Shown: in pieces, positions 27,201 to 34,833 of the stretch
Position numbering within the stretch: the first letter of the stretch is position 1
Layout: every line of letters begins with the position of its first letter
From: Gordionus sp. m RMFG-2023
Lineage: Eukaryota > Nematomorpha > Gordioida > Chordodea > Parachordodidae
NCBI RefSeq assembly: GCF_954871325.1
Contig: NC_088775.1
Span: 13,493,561 to 13,557,560 of the forward strand
Direction: 5' to 3'
Length of the DNA stretch: 64,000 bases
The notes under the pieces: model-generated
Database searches by the model: none
What the model was told of the DNA's origin: nothing
The model's input: only the letters and a program-made list of their open reading frames with translations
Made by a program: the position numbers and the translations under genes

Positions 27201-30200
27201 AAAATTGGAAATGAATAAAATAAAATATTAGAAAGAATGATGTACTAATATAAAAATAAAAACAATCTTTCTTCGAATGAAACGATAAAAAAAAGAAGAT
27301 TTTATTGATTGCGATATAAATGATATAATAAAAATAAAAAATAATTATTTCCTAAACACAAAGTAATTATACCTTAACCCTGTATTGCATGTACTATGTT
27401 AGAATAATTTTTTTTTGGCAAACTAGATTTTTTATTTCTCTCGATACTATTGATAATCTCATGGCTCACTTTTTTTAAAAAAATTCTAAATTTCTTAGAA
27501 GATGAACGGTATGTGGATTAAAATACACATTATGCAATTAAGGATACAAATTTCAATTTTTCCACAATAATTTTTATTATACTCTAAACTATAAATATAT
27601 ATAATTTTATATAAATACAACAAATATTAAATGTTTGAACATTTTAATTTTCATGAAAATCTATAAAACAATTATTTGTGGGCGTAAAACATAAATATAC
27701 ACCACATTTTTTGCAAGATACTTTTGTAATAAATATGCATCCTGGCATTTTACATCTACCCTTTTTATCATTATATTTGGGCCAGTGAGCTGTGAGGTCT
27801 TTCCTAACCTCTTTATTTGGTAAAGATTGGGCTGGTCCTTTTTTACATTTTTCCCGATAACCAGTTTGAACTGATTTTCGTTTTGGAATATTGTTTGAAG
27901 TGCATTTGTCATATTTGCAAAAGACTTTCGCCACTGAAATTTTGAAATTGTACAAACTTAATCGATCCTTGCGTGCCGTTTATTATTGTTTTTTTTGAAA
28001 CAAAAAATCCTCGCCTTTTTTTAAAACTCCTTATCTGTTAAGAAGTTTATATTGAAGTCGATTACCTCTGACCGTGGCCGCGCAAAATATCCCTCTTTGA
28101 GCGAGTACGACTAGCAAATTTGGGGAACAAAACCAGTTATCAAAAAATAATTTATAATTAATTTGCTGCGGTATATAAGAAATTAAACGGAGCACAGCAT
28201 TGCCAATTGCTCCAACATCAGGCAATCCTTCCGCTGCTAGTATTTTCCCAGAATATATTTCAAAATTATACAGAAGGCCATCATCTCCGCATAGTAGAAA
28301 TACTTTATAGCCCCATTTTTTGGGCTTTTGAGGGTTATTTATATTGTTTCAACCAGCTTATCCCTTTGTATGGAATAATTTGCTCATCTACGCAAATGTT
28401 TTCGTTTATCGATAAAGATTTTAGTATGTTATTGGTTAGAGTTATTAGGGGTCTAATTTTATGTAGTGGGTCATGGCCTTCACTTCCAAGTGGAATTCCA
28501 AACTATTTTTCTTCTAGTGTTTTCTTTTTCATTATTGATATTTTCTTTTTCTTCCGAATCATCTGTCTCATTGAAATCTATATATTTATAGATTATATAA
28601 GAGCATAAATTTTAAATATACCTAAATCATTATTTTCTGTTGATAGAAACTCCTCATCAGACGTTTCACTTAAATTTGATTCTTCATTATCATTAGGTAT
28701 GCCACCACAATTCATAATTCTAAAAATATAAAACTCAAATCAAATACCTTATTTGCATAATGTGTCTTTAAAACCACGTATGATTATTACAAAATATAAT
28801 TATCAAAAATAATAAATATATATAAAATAATTTCATAAACATTTATTTTTACCTTTTATTCATCTAATTTTAATGTTTTGAAATTTGTCAAATATATTTT
28901 TTTTCCTTTTCCGATGGGTAGAAAATTGAGAAGAAAAATTTTATAAAAAAATAGCCATTTTTAAAAATAGGGTTTATTAAAATGCGAAATTAAAAATAAA
29001 TAATAGATCACGTGGCCCAAATTAATATTCCAATCGAAGATATAGAATATGGCTTCAAATACACACCATCCAATTGATTTAAAATTTATTTATAAGATAT
29101 TTATTATACAATTTGTAGTATGTGGAATGAGATACACAGCATGCAATACAGGGTTAAGTGTTCCTATGAAATCTATTAATACAACTAAACCTAACCGAAT
29201 ATAAATCGAATGTATGATTCGTTATTTTCGAATAACTTATTATTCGTTATTTCAATCAAATAAGAATAGTTAATTCTATTATTCGTTTGAATTCGAATAG
29301 TTAATTATTGCATTTGTTTTGAGAAATCTATTACGAATAATTCAGTATTTGATTAGTACGTTTTTGAATCTTAATATAAAGGTTTCCGTGTTAAACGTTT
29401 AAAAAATTTGTGTTGTTTAGGATAAACGTTTAATCTAAGATCAAAGGCGCCAAAAAGGGCGTATTTTTCGGCCCGTCGACCGATTCATAAATTCATTCGT
29501 CATACCACTGGCGCTATGATAATCGCCACTATTTACCAGGGTTGTGATACCCTCTCTCTAAAAAAAGGGTTGGACCGGGTTCAGTAAAAAAAAAACCCTG
29601 AAGCGGGTTGTTCAAGATTCGATCATTCAAAATAACAAAAACATCAGTTTGTTTATAAAAATTTATTTTATATATAGTATTCATCAAAAAAAATATATTT
29701 TATATTTTAAACAATTGTATTTAAGCGAATGATCATGATATCTGCCAAAATATCATCTGAGTAGTGATGCAAAATCACTCCATTTGTACCTATTTTTAAG
29801 GGTGACTTAGTATTTTAGCCAGAAAAATATTTCCTAAGCTTCGAGATTTCGCTAATAGATGTCTAAACCTTTGTGCCATCTATGCGCAAATGTTTCAGGC
29901 TTGCGTAATATTATTTGCAGTTTTCATGTTAAAATGGAAATATTATAAGTATAATTTAAATAGTTTATTCATCATAAGATATTAAATATAATGATATGAA
30001 TATTATTGAGCTTTATATAAAAATATTTCATTTATCAAACTATTATTAAATAAATTTAGAAAGATGATTGATAAAATTTTTATAATTAATTCATCATCTT
30101 CATCTTTTTTAATATTGGACTTGATTTTTTTCAGCTTGAAAGGAAAATAATATGATAAATGGTTTTTATATTTTATTTTATCATATAATTTTTAAAGCAA

Positions 30201-33200
30201 GGTGGCGTTAATAGTGCTATTAAAAAATGTTTTAAATTGGATAAAAAATTATAAACCTTTCAGGAATGGTTTAAAATCGATAGTGCGTTTATTCCACGAG
30301 GAAAAAAGTAATTTTTTTTTGAACAACTTGATTTAGAATTAGATAAATAGTTTTGAGTAGTAAAACAATATAACAAAACCTAAACATGAATAAAACGGGG
30401 AAATTTTTAAAAAATTTGTTTTGTTGGATAGTAGTGCAATATCAAACCTTTGGGGGTAGTTTGAAAATGGGGTCCAATAAACTTTTACCGAGAAAAATCA
30501 TTTTAATATAATTTTAAGGTTTGGTTTTTTTTTCTTTTTCCATAGAAAAAATATTTATTATAGTAAATTTGCGATTTCGTGCAGTGGTATCTCAAAGAGA
30601 GATTACAAAAAGATATCGGCCTTGGTATTGGTGTACCTCTCCTTAAAGCTAAAACCATTCTAAGAAATTTCCAGATTTTGCACGTTGGTTAAACTGGGTT
30701 TTTTTGCAAGAAAACTGACATGTTACCCAGATAAGTATAATAGAGATGGGCACTAAAATTCCTTCCTATTTGTTTAATTTTAATTGTATGAAAATTAAAT
30801 TTAATATTACATAAAATTTAAAAAAATTAACTTATCTTTTAAAATAGTATATTTAAAAATTGATGAAATAAAACGGCAGACGAGAATATAATTTACAAAA
30901 CCCAATCGACGACATTAATAAAAATGCGATCTCCAAAACAAGGAGTGCGTTACGTTATTTTAATTAAAAAATATGGCAAAACGCAAACGTTCAAATTGTG
31001 TGAACTAATACATTATAGATTTACGAAAGGTAAATAGGTAAATCAGCTTTTTAGATATAAGGTAATACAATGACATATCATATTTACCTACACTTGGTGA
31101 TTCATTCATTAAAATGGATTTGGAGGCGTAGCTGAATATAAATCAGCTGGTGATACGCTATTTCAGTTTCTCATATAAAAAATTTTATACATAAATGAAG
31201 TGAATTTTAATTTTTTTGAAGTTTATGAAAAAAAATTTCAATTTAAATTATTTATATGAGAGACCATTGGCGTGCCATCAGCTGATTTGTATTGATACAC
31301 ATTATAATGAATGAATCGTGAGTCTAAAGGCAAGTATTATATGTCATTAAGGTAATATCAAAAAATTTTAATAATATTTAATATCAATGGTTGATGATAT
31401 TTTCTTTTATAAAATGCTTCCTAATAACCCCCTTTTCAAAAATTTTATTATAACCCTTTAAAAACAATTAAAGGGGATGGGTATCGTATAATTGTATATA
31501 AAGTGTTAATATTGATTTCCGATAATAAATAAATGTCTTATACATAATATTTTGCCAGATTAAATAGCCACGTTGGTTTTACATAATTCAATTTCATATA
31601 ATCAATTACTTCTTTTGTTGTTTTAAATTATAAATAGACGAAAATACATGCATTTCATGGCAGTGTTGTTAAAAGGGCTCGATTTTTAAAAATGGCTAAC
31701 CCAATATTTTAGTCAAAAAATATTATGCACGGGAGATTTTGCTAATAGATGGTAGAAATGTTTTGATCGGAAACTTTTAACGAAACCTGGAGGCTTGCGT
31801 CTGATTATTTTAGAAAAATCTTTATTTAAAATTGGCGAAATCGTGCCGTCTAACAACTCAGAGTATTAATTATCCGTCTCCATCATTAAACGGATAAAAA
31901 ACTTACAGAGTTTTATCAGTTTATAATATTTTTGCCGTTAATTTTTTTTATTCCGGGTGCCGAAAAGTACAAAGTTGATAAGTTATTTTTCCAACGGATT
32001 AGTAGGGCTAAAATTTTTTTTAATTTAAATATCGTATCGATATTTACAGTTTTTAAAATTAATCGAATGGGGTCTATACTTTTTTAGTTTTTTTATGCTT
32101 ACATAAAATTATAGTATTTTTAAAAGGCTCGATTTATCCGATGTAGATTTTAGTAAAAATAATATTATGCAGGCCTCTAGATTTCGTTAATGTCCAAACC
32201 CGTCCGCCAACTTTAGGCATAATCTTGAGATTCGCATAATATTTTTGGATAAAATAAGGGCCAGCCGTTTTTTTTTAAAAATCGAGCTGTTTTTTTTCAT
32301 TTATAATATATAATTTCCCAAATAATTAAAGAAATGAACAAATATTCAATTTATTTATAAATTGAAAAATTTTATTATAAAAAAAAATTGAAATTATATT
32401 TCTTAATAAGTAACTAAAAATTAGATATTATTTTTTTGTTTTGTTTTTGCAGCAAAAAATGATTTTAAAATATTTTAAAGAATCAGATAATTCGCTATAA
32501 ACTTTAATATGAGGTGATTAACTTTTGGGGAATAAAGAAACAAAATACACTTTCGTGATAATGCACCAAATCGCCTTGGCCGTGAGAAATGGGATATTTC
32601 AAGGTGTTTCTTGTTTGGCCATAGTTCTTAGTTAGAAATTTTTTTGCATAGAAACTATTTTAGATAGGCGAAATATTTGTGGATCGGGACAGAACTATTG
32701 ATTATCAATCATTATTAACCCCACGAACCCTCCCACTAAGTTATAATGGATAGTTGGGTGGGGCAATAGAAATGGTTGAAGTAAATAAGATTATATACAT
32801 TAAATAATATCCAATACCTATAAATAAAAAGTCAACAAATTATTTGTTAATTAGATTAATCTCGTTTTTTTCTATACCAAAATTATATCGCGAAGGTATT
32901 CTTATTTATACCGGTTCAAGGTGGATTTGAGCAGCTAAAACCAAGTTAACTGGGAACTATCATCTCATTCTTAAGGTATTATATTAAAAGATTATTTAAA
33001 CATCAGGAAAGCCAAAAAAAAATTATCCGTGCCTCAAGGCTCTTTCCAACATACAGAATTACAAAAAAATTGGTCTATATCCCCAATACTAGGATTTCAT
33101 CAAAATAATTTAATGGAAGAGAGCTAGTTAGATTTAAGAAGAGTTGAGACAGGGTTATATATACTTTTTTAAATAGTGTTCAATTGGAAATCATATAAAT

Positions 33201-34833
33201 CACGTGATTGTCACATTTTTTTTTTAAATGAACCATTTGAAATAAGAAAGTTTTTTTTTAAAAAAAATAAGTTAAAAATCAAATAAATCAATTTTGAAGT
33301 TGCGTCATATATAATTTATTTTTTAACCATGTATAAATTATTATTGTAATATTGATAAAGGTCATTTTTCAAATAATTATGTGTTTTTAAAAAAGTTATG
33401 TAACATGTAATTTAAAAATAAATTACTATACCAATAATACTTATATTTGTATAGTTAGTTTTTTAGAGCAAAAATTATCCATGCAGAAGTTTATTATTCT
33501 TTGAAATCAATGTTAATTTGAAAATTATTCAGCACTCTTTTATAATTGGGTATGAATGAATATTGGTAATATAACTAAATAATCAGTAATTAAAAATGGC
33601 ATCATAAGAATTTAAATAATTGACAATAGAAATATTAAATAGATATAAGGCTAAAATTTTGCTATTCATATAATATAAAAATAAAATATGTAATCAAGAT
33701 GAGATTAGAATGATTTTATATACCCTTCTTAAATATTGACATTAACATCTAATATTCCTAATTGTTAGACAAATGATTAATCATTTAAAAATTTTTTAAT
33801 ATAAACATGAAATAAAAGACAAAATAACTTAATTTTAATAACATCATAATTTATATAATAAATAAATGCAGAGGACTATAAAGAAACCAATAATAAAAAA
33901 TTGGACCAGAAATTGAAGACATTTAAAACAGGGAATGTAAAACAGGTTCTAAATGCAAAAAATTGGAAATGGTAAATTTTAAGATTTTTTGAACCAAAAA
34001 TTCAAAATTAATGAAATCAATCTATATATAAAAAGAAGAGACTATCATAAGATTATCCTAACATTATTTAGTAATGCAAGACTTTTATAAGCTCTAAATA
34101 AATGGTTGGGTTATATAATTTATTGAAAAAATAAAGCTCAATAAAAAAAAGGGGGGGAGATGAATATATGAAACTAGAGATCTGCACAGACTGACTTGAT
34201 TAAAATAATTTAAATGTATGAACTTATTTCTTCGAAATTTTTTTTATAGGCACATAATACCAAACTTTTTATAGGCAGACCAGGTTGAAAAACTTTTATA
34301 GTTTTAATAGGTCAGTTCTCTAATATATAAGTATGAAAAAAAACTATTAATTTGGTATATAAAAATATATACTGTGCCTTAAAATAATAGGAAACAATAG
34401 AAATTTAAACATAAATAAATATTTTTTAGATCAATATTTTATTAAAATTTAATAAGATCAAAAATATTCATTACAAATTTATAAGTTGTAAAAATAGGCT
34501 CTGGTTATATTAATAAATCAATTACTTATAAATAAATAAAATTATTTAATTTATATGTAATTCCAAAAATTATATAGCACATATAATAGAATTTTTAAAA
34601 CTTGCTCCTCTCATATAACGATAAAATTTGCTTTCAATATGAAGTTGTGGATGTTTGCTTGCAGTATGTTCTAATTTGATGGCAACCTCTTGATTTGTAT
34701 AAACCTCTGTGCCTTTAAATTAATCTAATATTTAATAATACAACTTTGATATTCAACCTAAATATATATCGCCAAATGAGCCACTACCAATTTTTCGTCC
34801 TAAACGATATTGCTCTCCTACTATTAATTCCAT
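216..34833 (-). CDS. CK1: Casein kinase 1 (delta/epsilon-type) with long histidine-rich tail, 10 exons
   Basis: Serine/threonine kinase of the CK1 family. Exons on the minus strand: 34833-34758, 34712-34602, 22615-22467, 21976-21754, 16314-16144, 4297-4009, 3723-3554, 3160-2927, 1367-1177, 695-216. All junctions except the exon 5 donor have clear GT/AG sites, all phases agree, and the sum is 2094 nt (697 residues plus stop). Visible motifs: glycine loop [12 protein letters not shown] (15-26), catalytic Lys38, Glu52 in [19 protein letters not shown] (126-133), DFG (149-151), the CK1 signature LTGTARYAS, then [13 protein letters not shown] and the terminal FDW near residue 287. The match to animal CK1 delta/epsilon is close, and Lys38, Asp128 and Asp149 keep the human numbering. 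The loop after DFG is two residues shorter and the gatekeeper position is Leu82 rather than Met. The start ATG sits where CK1 proteins normally begin. The exon 5 donor (A|GTTCTA) is weak. The gene spans 34.6 kb because of transposon-filled introns. Kinase identity is certain; the tail exons rest on phase matching. Confidence 0.93.
879..1083. repeat. Palindromic MITE (GTTGTTAAA-terminal family) in CK1 intron 9
   Basis: Inverted halves pair: GGGTCGATTTTTCAAAATGG at 899 matches the complement of the sequence ending in AAAATCGACCC at 1061, and further in CGATTAAGATTTTGG pairs with its complement near 1030. The right end reads TTTTAACAACACTAC, the terminal motif shared with other copies in this window. 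It accounts for about 200 of the 481 nt of intron 9. No transposase is encoded. Confidence 0.6.
1368..2926. other. CK1 intron 8, no gene recognised
   Basis: AT-rich intron of 1559 nt. Around 1830-1940 is a degenerate copy of the palindromic family (TAAGCCTGGAGATTATGCTCATAGATGG type motif, degenerate). The 2150-2480 stretch has two loosely repeated blocks containing AATATAATAGATG and AAAATCGCTA. Nothing coding is seen. Confidence 0.4.
3746..3940. repeat. Small inverted-terminal element in CK1 intron 6
   Basis: TAATGATACAT at 3746 is mirrored by ATGTATCATTA ending at 3940, bounding 195 nt that make up most of the 285-nt intron 6. Without it the intron would be about 90 nt. The sequence is simple, so the call is tentative. 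Confidence 0.4.
4540..4965. repeat. Non-autonomous hAT-like element with CGGGCC motifs, copy A
   Basis: Contains repeated CGGGCC/GGCCGG subterminal motifs on an AT-rich core. It is an inverted copy of the element at 5690-6022: the core with AAACAAGGCGTCAATATT at 4725 matches the complement near 5860. Ends and target duplication were not fixed. Confidence 0.5.
5690..6022. repeat. Non-autonomous hAT-like element with CGGGCC motifs, copy B
   Basis: Inverse orientation to copy A, with GGCGCCTTGTTTTTTG in its core and AGCCCGGCCCGGCTC near its right side. The 4970-5690 gap between the two copies is AT-rich sequence in which I see no feature. Confidence 0.5.
6340..7353. mobile_element. Non-autonomous hAT-like element, 1.0 kb
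   Basis: Ends TAGGTCTAAAA and TTTTTGTAGGCCTA form an imperfect terminal inverted repeat. The flanks TTTATGTA and TTTATTTA are a 7 of 8 match to an 8-bp target duplication. Subterminal regions carry repeated ATTCGAAT/ATTCGAT motifs at 6358-6480 and 7275-7340, a layout typical of hAT ends. No transposase is recognised inside. A related cluster of ATTCGAATA motifs occurs at 29205-29370. Confidence 0.6.
7827..8540 (+). pseudogene. Decayed Tc1/mariner-type transposase
   Basis: A helix-turn-helix-like N-terminal segment at 7827-8057 contains [20 protein letters not shown]. After frame changes come FLDETGINL (near 8082), [12 protein letters not shown] (near 8303) and, in the next frame, [16 protein letters not shown] (near 8360). 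These are the first Asp, second Asp and final Glu blocks of a DDE catalytic domain of the Tc1/IS630 group. At least two frameshifts separate them. Terminal inverted repeats were not located. It is a plain DNA transposon remnant in CK1 intron 5, on the opposite strand to the host gene. Confidence 0.75.
9803..11868 (-). mobile_element. hAT element, 2066 bp, with 8-bp target duplication
   Basis: Terminal repeats TAGAGGTGGGCGCGGGC and GGCTCGCGCCCACCTCTA are near-perfect inverses. GTTCCAAC stands immediately outside on both sides (9795-9802 and 11869-11876), a perfect 8-bp duplication as hAT elements make. Subterminal CACGCC/GGGCGG motifs repeat near both ends. The minus strand encodes a broken hAT transposase. 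The insertion lies within CK1 intron 5, in the loop of a larger inverted-repeat element. Confidence 0.9.
10100..11500 (-). pseudogene. hAT transposase remnant
   Basis: Reading the minus strand from 11500 downward, hAT blocks appear in the expected order over several frames: [28 protein letters not shown] (first catalytic Asp region), [45 protein letters not shown] (10599-10417) and a weak C-terminal [11 protein letters not shown] dimerisation motif. Multiple frame changes and stops show that it is inactive. Order and spacing match one hAT gene without BED finger in view. Confidence 0.8.
11994..12473. mobile_element. hAT deletion derivative, 480 bp
   Basis: CAGGGACCCGG at the left end and CGGGTCCCTG at the right end form the terminal repeat. 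TGATAAAG occurs directly outside both ends (11986-11993 and 12474-12481), a perfect 8-bp duplication. Inside on the plus strand is a short remnant, [17 protein letters not shown] (about 12205-12260), the C-terminal dimerisation motif of a hAT transposase. It is therefore an internally deleted autonomous element rather than an unrelated MITE. AACCG motifs are repeated subterminally. Confidence 0.88.
13081..15198. repeat. C-poor insert bounded by 206-bp direct repeats
   Basis: The segment 13081-13286 recurs almost unchanged at 14993-15198 in the same orientation (ACTATTTTTATGAATATGAA ... GGGGCATTCTTCTAT). The sequence from about 12925 to 15205 is strikingly poor in C on the plus strand, with G and T enriched, unlike the flanks. 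It interrupts the right arm of the 6.0-15.7 kb inverted-repeat element, so it arrived later. The direct repeats resemble the terminal repeats of a very short LTR-like or other terminal-repeat element, but no recognisable protein, TG/CA ends or target duplication was found. Class unknown. Confidence 0.55.
13910..14240. repeat. Tandem repeat of about 50-60 bp inside the C-poor insert
   Basis: Six or so units built from ATAAATTTGGTATGAATTTA, TATGATATATTGGTAT and GTTTGATATATAT follow each other with small length changes. Confidence 0.75.
15669..16143. other. CK1 intron 5 proximal segment, no gene recognised
   Basis: AT-rich, with runs of A. Nothing coding or repetitive was identified beyond simple sequence. 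Confidence 0.3.
16683..16915. repeat. Short GC-patch transposon relic in CK1 intron 4
   Basis: GGCCTA/TAGGCC and GGGCTTGGG-type motifs cluster at 16715-16890 between TAGAGACCTTGCG and AGTCTCCGCAAG, the latter pair being imperfect inverses. Probably a non-autonomous hAT-like element; the ends are uncertain. Confidence 0.35.
17004..18562. mobile_element. Fold-back element with minisatellite arms and 9-bp target duplication
   Basis: The ends GGTATCCCGTCTTTA and TAAAGACGTGAAACC are imperfect inverses. ATCTATTCT lies just outside both (16995-17003 and 18563-18571), a perfect 9-bp duplication. The left arm (17020-17410) is a tandem array of about 17 bp built on TTTATAGAGAATGAT. The right arm (17930-18550) is a longer array of the inverse, ATTCTCTATAAAATC. 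The middle 500 bp is non-repetitive, includes a run of nine G and encodes nothing recognised. A 9-bp duplication suggests a Mutator-like mover, although 8 bp with a chance match (hAT) is possible. It sits in CK1 intron 4. Confidence 0.85.
18572..21753. other. CK1 intron 4 remainder, no gene
   Basis: AT-rich with many A and T runs. A possible hAT-like relic at 19630-20010 has TAGAGGGCCTGC at its left side and GCAGGTCTA at its right, without a convincing target duplication. A TA dinucleotide run lies near 21256-21278, followed by TTTC/TTCC runs. Nothing coding is seen. Confidence 0.4.
22042..22191. repeat. MITE of about 150 bp in CK1 intron 3
   Basis: ACCCCTCATTCATAGTTAGC at the left and the inverse of CTATGAATGAGGTGTTAT at the right form terminal repeats, with GCGCGAACGCG/CGCGAATACGCG internal to them. 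A near-repeat of the left end also occurs at about 22076-22110. Confidence 0.6.
22194..22386. repeat. MITE of about 190 bp abutting the previous one
   Basis: GGGCCCGGTTGCAAGATTC at the left pairs with GAATCTCGCAAAACCGGGTT at the right. It lies directly beside the 22042-22191 MITE, so the two make up most of the 490-nt CK1 intron 3. Removing both leaves about 150 nt. Confidence 0.6.
22808..23241. mobile_element. Non-autonomous hAT element, 434 bp
   Basis: Ends TAGAGGTCTG and CAGACCTTTA are near inverses. GTATAGGT flanks both sides (22800-22807 and 23242-23249), a perfect 8-bp target duplication. GCCCGCCC and GGCGGG motifs are repeated near the ends. It lies in CK1 intron 2. Confidence 0.85.
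23912..24278. mobile_element. Non-autonomous hAT-like element, about 367 bp
   Basis: TAGGGCTGTGTCGAT and ATCGGCACAGCCCTA form the terminal inverted repeat. CCGATCCGAT motifs are repeated just inside both ends. The flanks AAAGAACT and AAAAAACT match at 7 of 8 positions. Confidence 0.75.
24940..25098. repeat. MITE of about 160 bp
   Basis: GGCTACGTCTTCACAGGCAA at the left and the inverse of TTGGCAGCGAAGATATAGG at the right pair over about 27 nt with a few mismatches, followed inwards by AATTAAAAA. The flanks are AT-rich and no duplication was fixed. Confidence 0.55.
26286..26443. repeat. Palindromic MITE, GTTGTTAAA-terminal family
   Basis: AGAGTTGTTAAA at the left and TTTTAACAACTCT at the right are inverses. 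The interior has GTATCTAG/TATCTGTAT-like words resembling the relic at 53550-53740. Confidence 0.6.
27378..29153 (-). mobile_element. piggyBac element, 1776 bp, TTAA flanks
   Basis: CCCTGTATTGCATG at the left and CATGCAATACAGGG at the right are perfect terminal inverses. TTAA stands on both sides (27374-27377 and 29154-29157), the diagnostic piggyBac target. The minus strand carries a broken transposase. The element is inserted in CK1 intron 2, in the same orientation as the host gene. Confidence 0.93.
27650..28700 (-). pseudogene. piggyBac transposase remnant
   Basis: On the minus strand in order: [15 protein letters not shown] (first catalytic Asp block, near 28410), [20 protein letters not shown] (near 28280), then [14 protein letters not shown] and [16 protein letters not shown] (28220-28080, third Asp). 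The C-terminal cysteine-rich domain ends at about 27650 with [17 protein letters not shown]. The N-terminal part is missing or unrecognisable and several frame changes occur. The Cys-rich ending is typical of animal piggyBac transposases. Confidence 0.88.
29158..31068. other. CK1 intron 2 segment, no gene
   Basis: Contains ATTCGAATA-rich sequence (29205-29370) related to the ends of the 6340-7353 element. A GC-patch at 29440-29620 includes GGACCGGGTTCAG and looks like a hAT-type relic. A degenerate palindromic-family copy lies at 29810-29935 (GAGATTTCGCTAATAGATG paired with CATCTATGCGC). Nothing coding is seen. Confidence 0.4.
31069..31348. repeat. MITE of about 280 bp
   Basis: AATGACATATCATATTTACC at the left pairs with the inverse of AAGTATTATATGTCATT at the right. 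Inside, GATTCATTCATTAAAATG and the inverse of CATTATAATGAATGAATC pair, as do AATCAGCTGGTG and CATCAGCTGATT. No coding sequence. Confidence 0.7.
31662..31860. repeat. Palindromic MITE, GTTGTTAAA-terminal family
   Basis: CAGTGTTGTTAAAAGGGCTC at the left and GTGCCGTCTAACAACTCAG at the right form the ends. AGATTTTGCTAATAGATGG lies centrally, as in the relatives at 29810-29935 and 32123-32286. Confidence 0.65.
32123..32286. repeat. Palindromic family member
   Basis: GGCTCGATTTATCCGATG opens and AAAAATCGAGC closes the repeat; ATAATATTATGCAGGCC pairs with the inverse of GAGATTCGCATAATATT. The central CGTTAATGTCC corresponds to the CTAATAGATG of other members. Confidence 0.6.
32291..34601. other. 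CK1 intron 2 segment nearest exon 2, no gene
   Basis: AT-rich sequence in which no coding motif or clear terminal repeat was recognised. Around 34190-34330, AGATCTGCACAG and GGCAGACCAGGTTG may be remains of a hAT-like element. Confidence 0.3.

Larger units (their letters stand above)
24279..27377. other. CK1 intron 2 segment, no gene
   Basis: AT-rich, with two small palindromic MITEs listed separately. C runs near 26099 and 26168 are each followed by a CCGAT-like word, perhaps a short local duplication. Nothing coding is seen. Confidence 0.4.

Noticed and set aside
28207-28608. Plus-strand frame of 133 residues with hydrophobic runs
   Set aside because: It lies opposite the piggyBac transposase remnant, whose catalytic motifs are on the minus strand.
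30575-30640. GTGCAGTGGTATCTC sequence resembling the start of a spliceosomal RNA
   Set aside because: Only a short word matches; the following sequence does not follow any U-RNA that I know.
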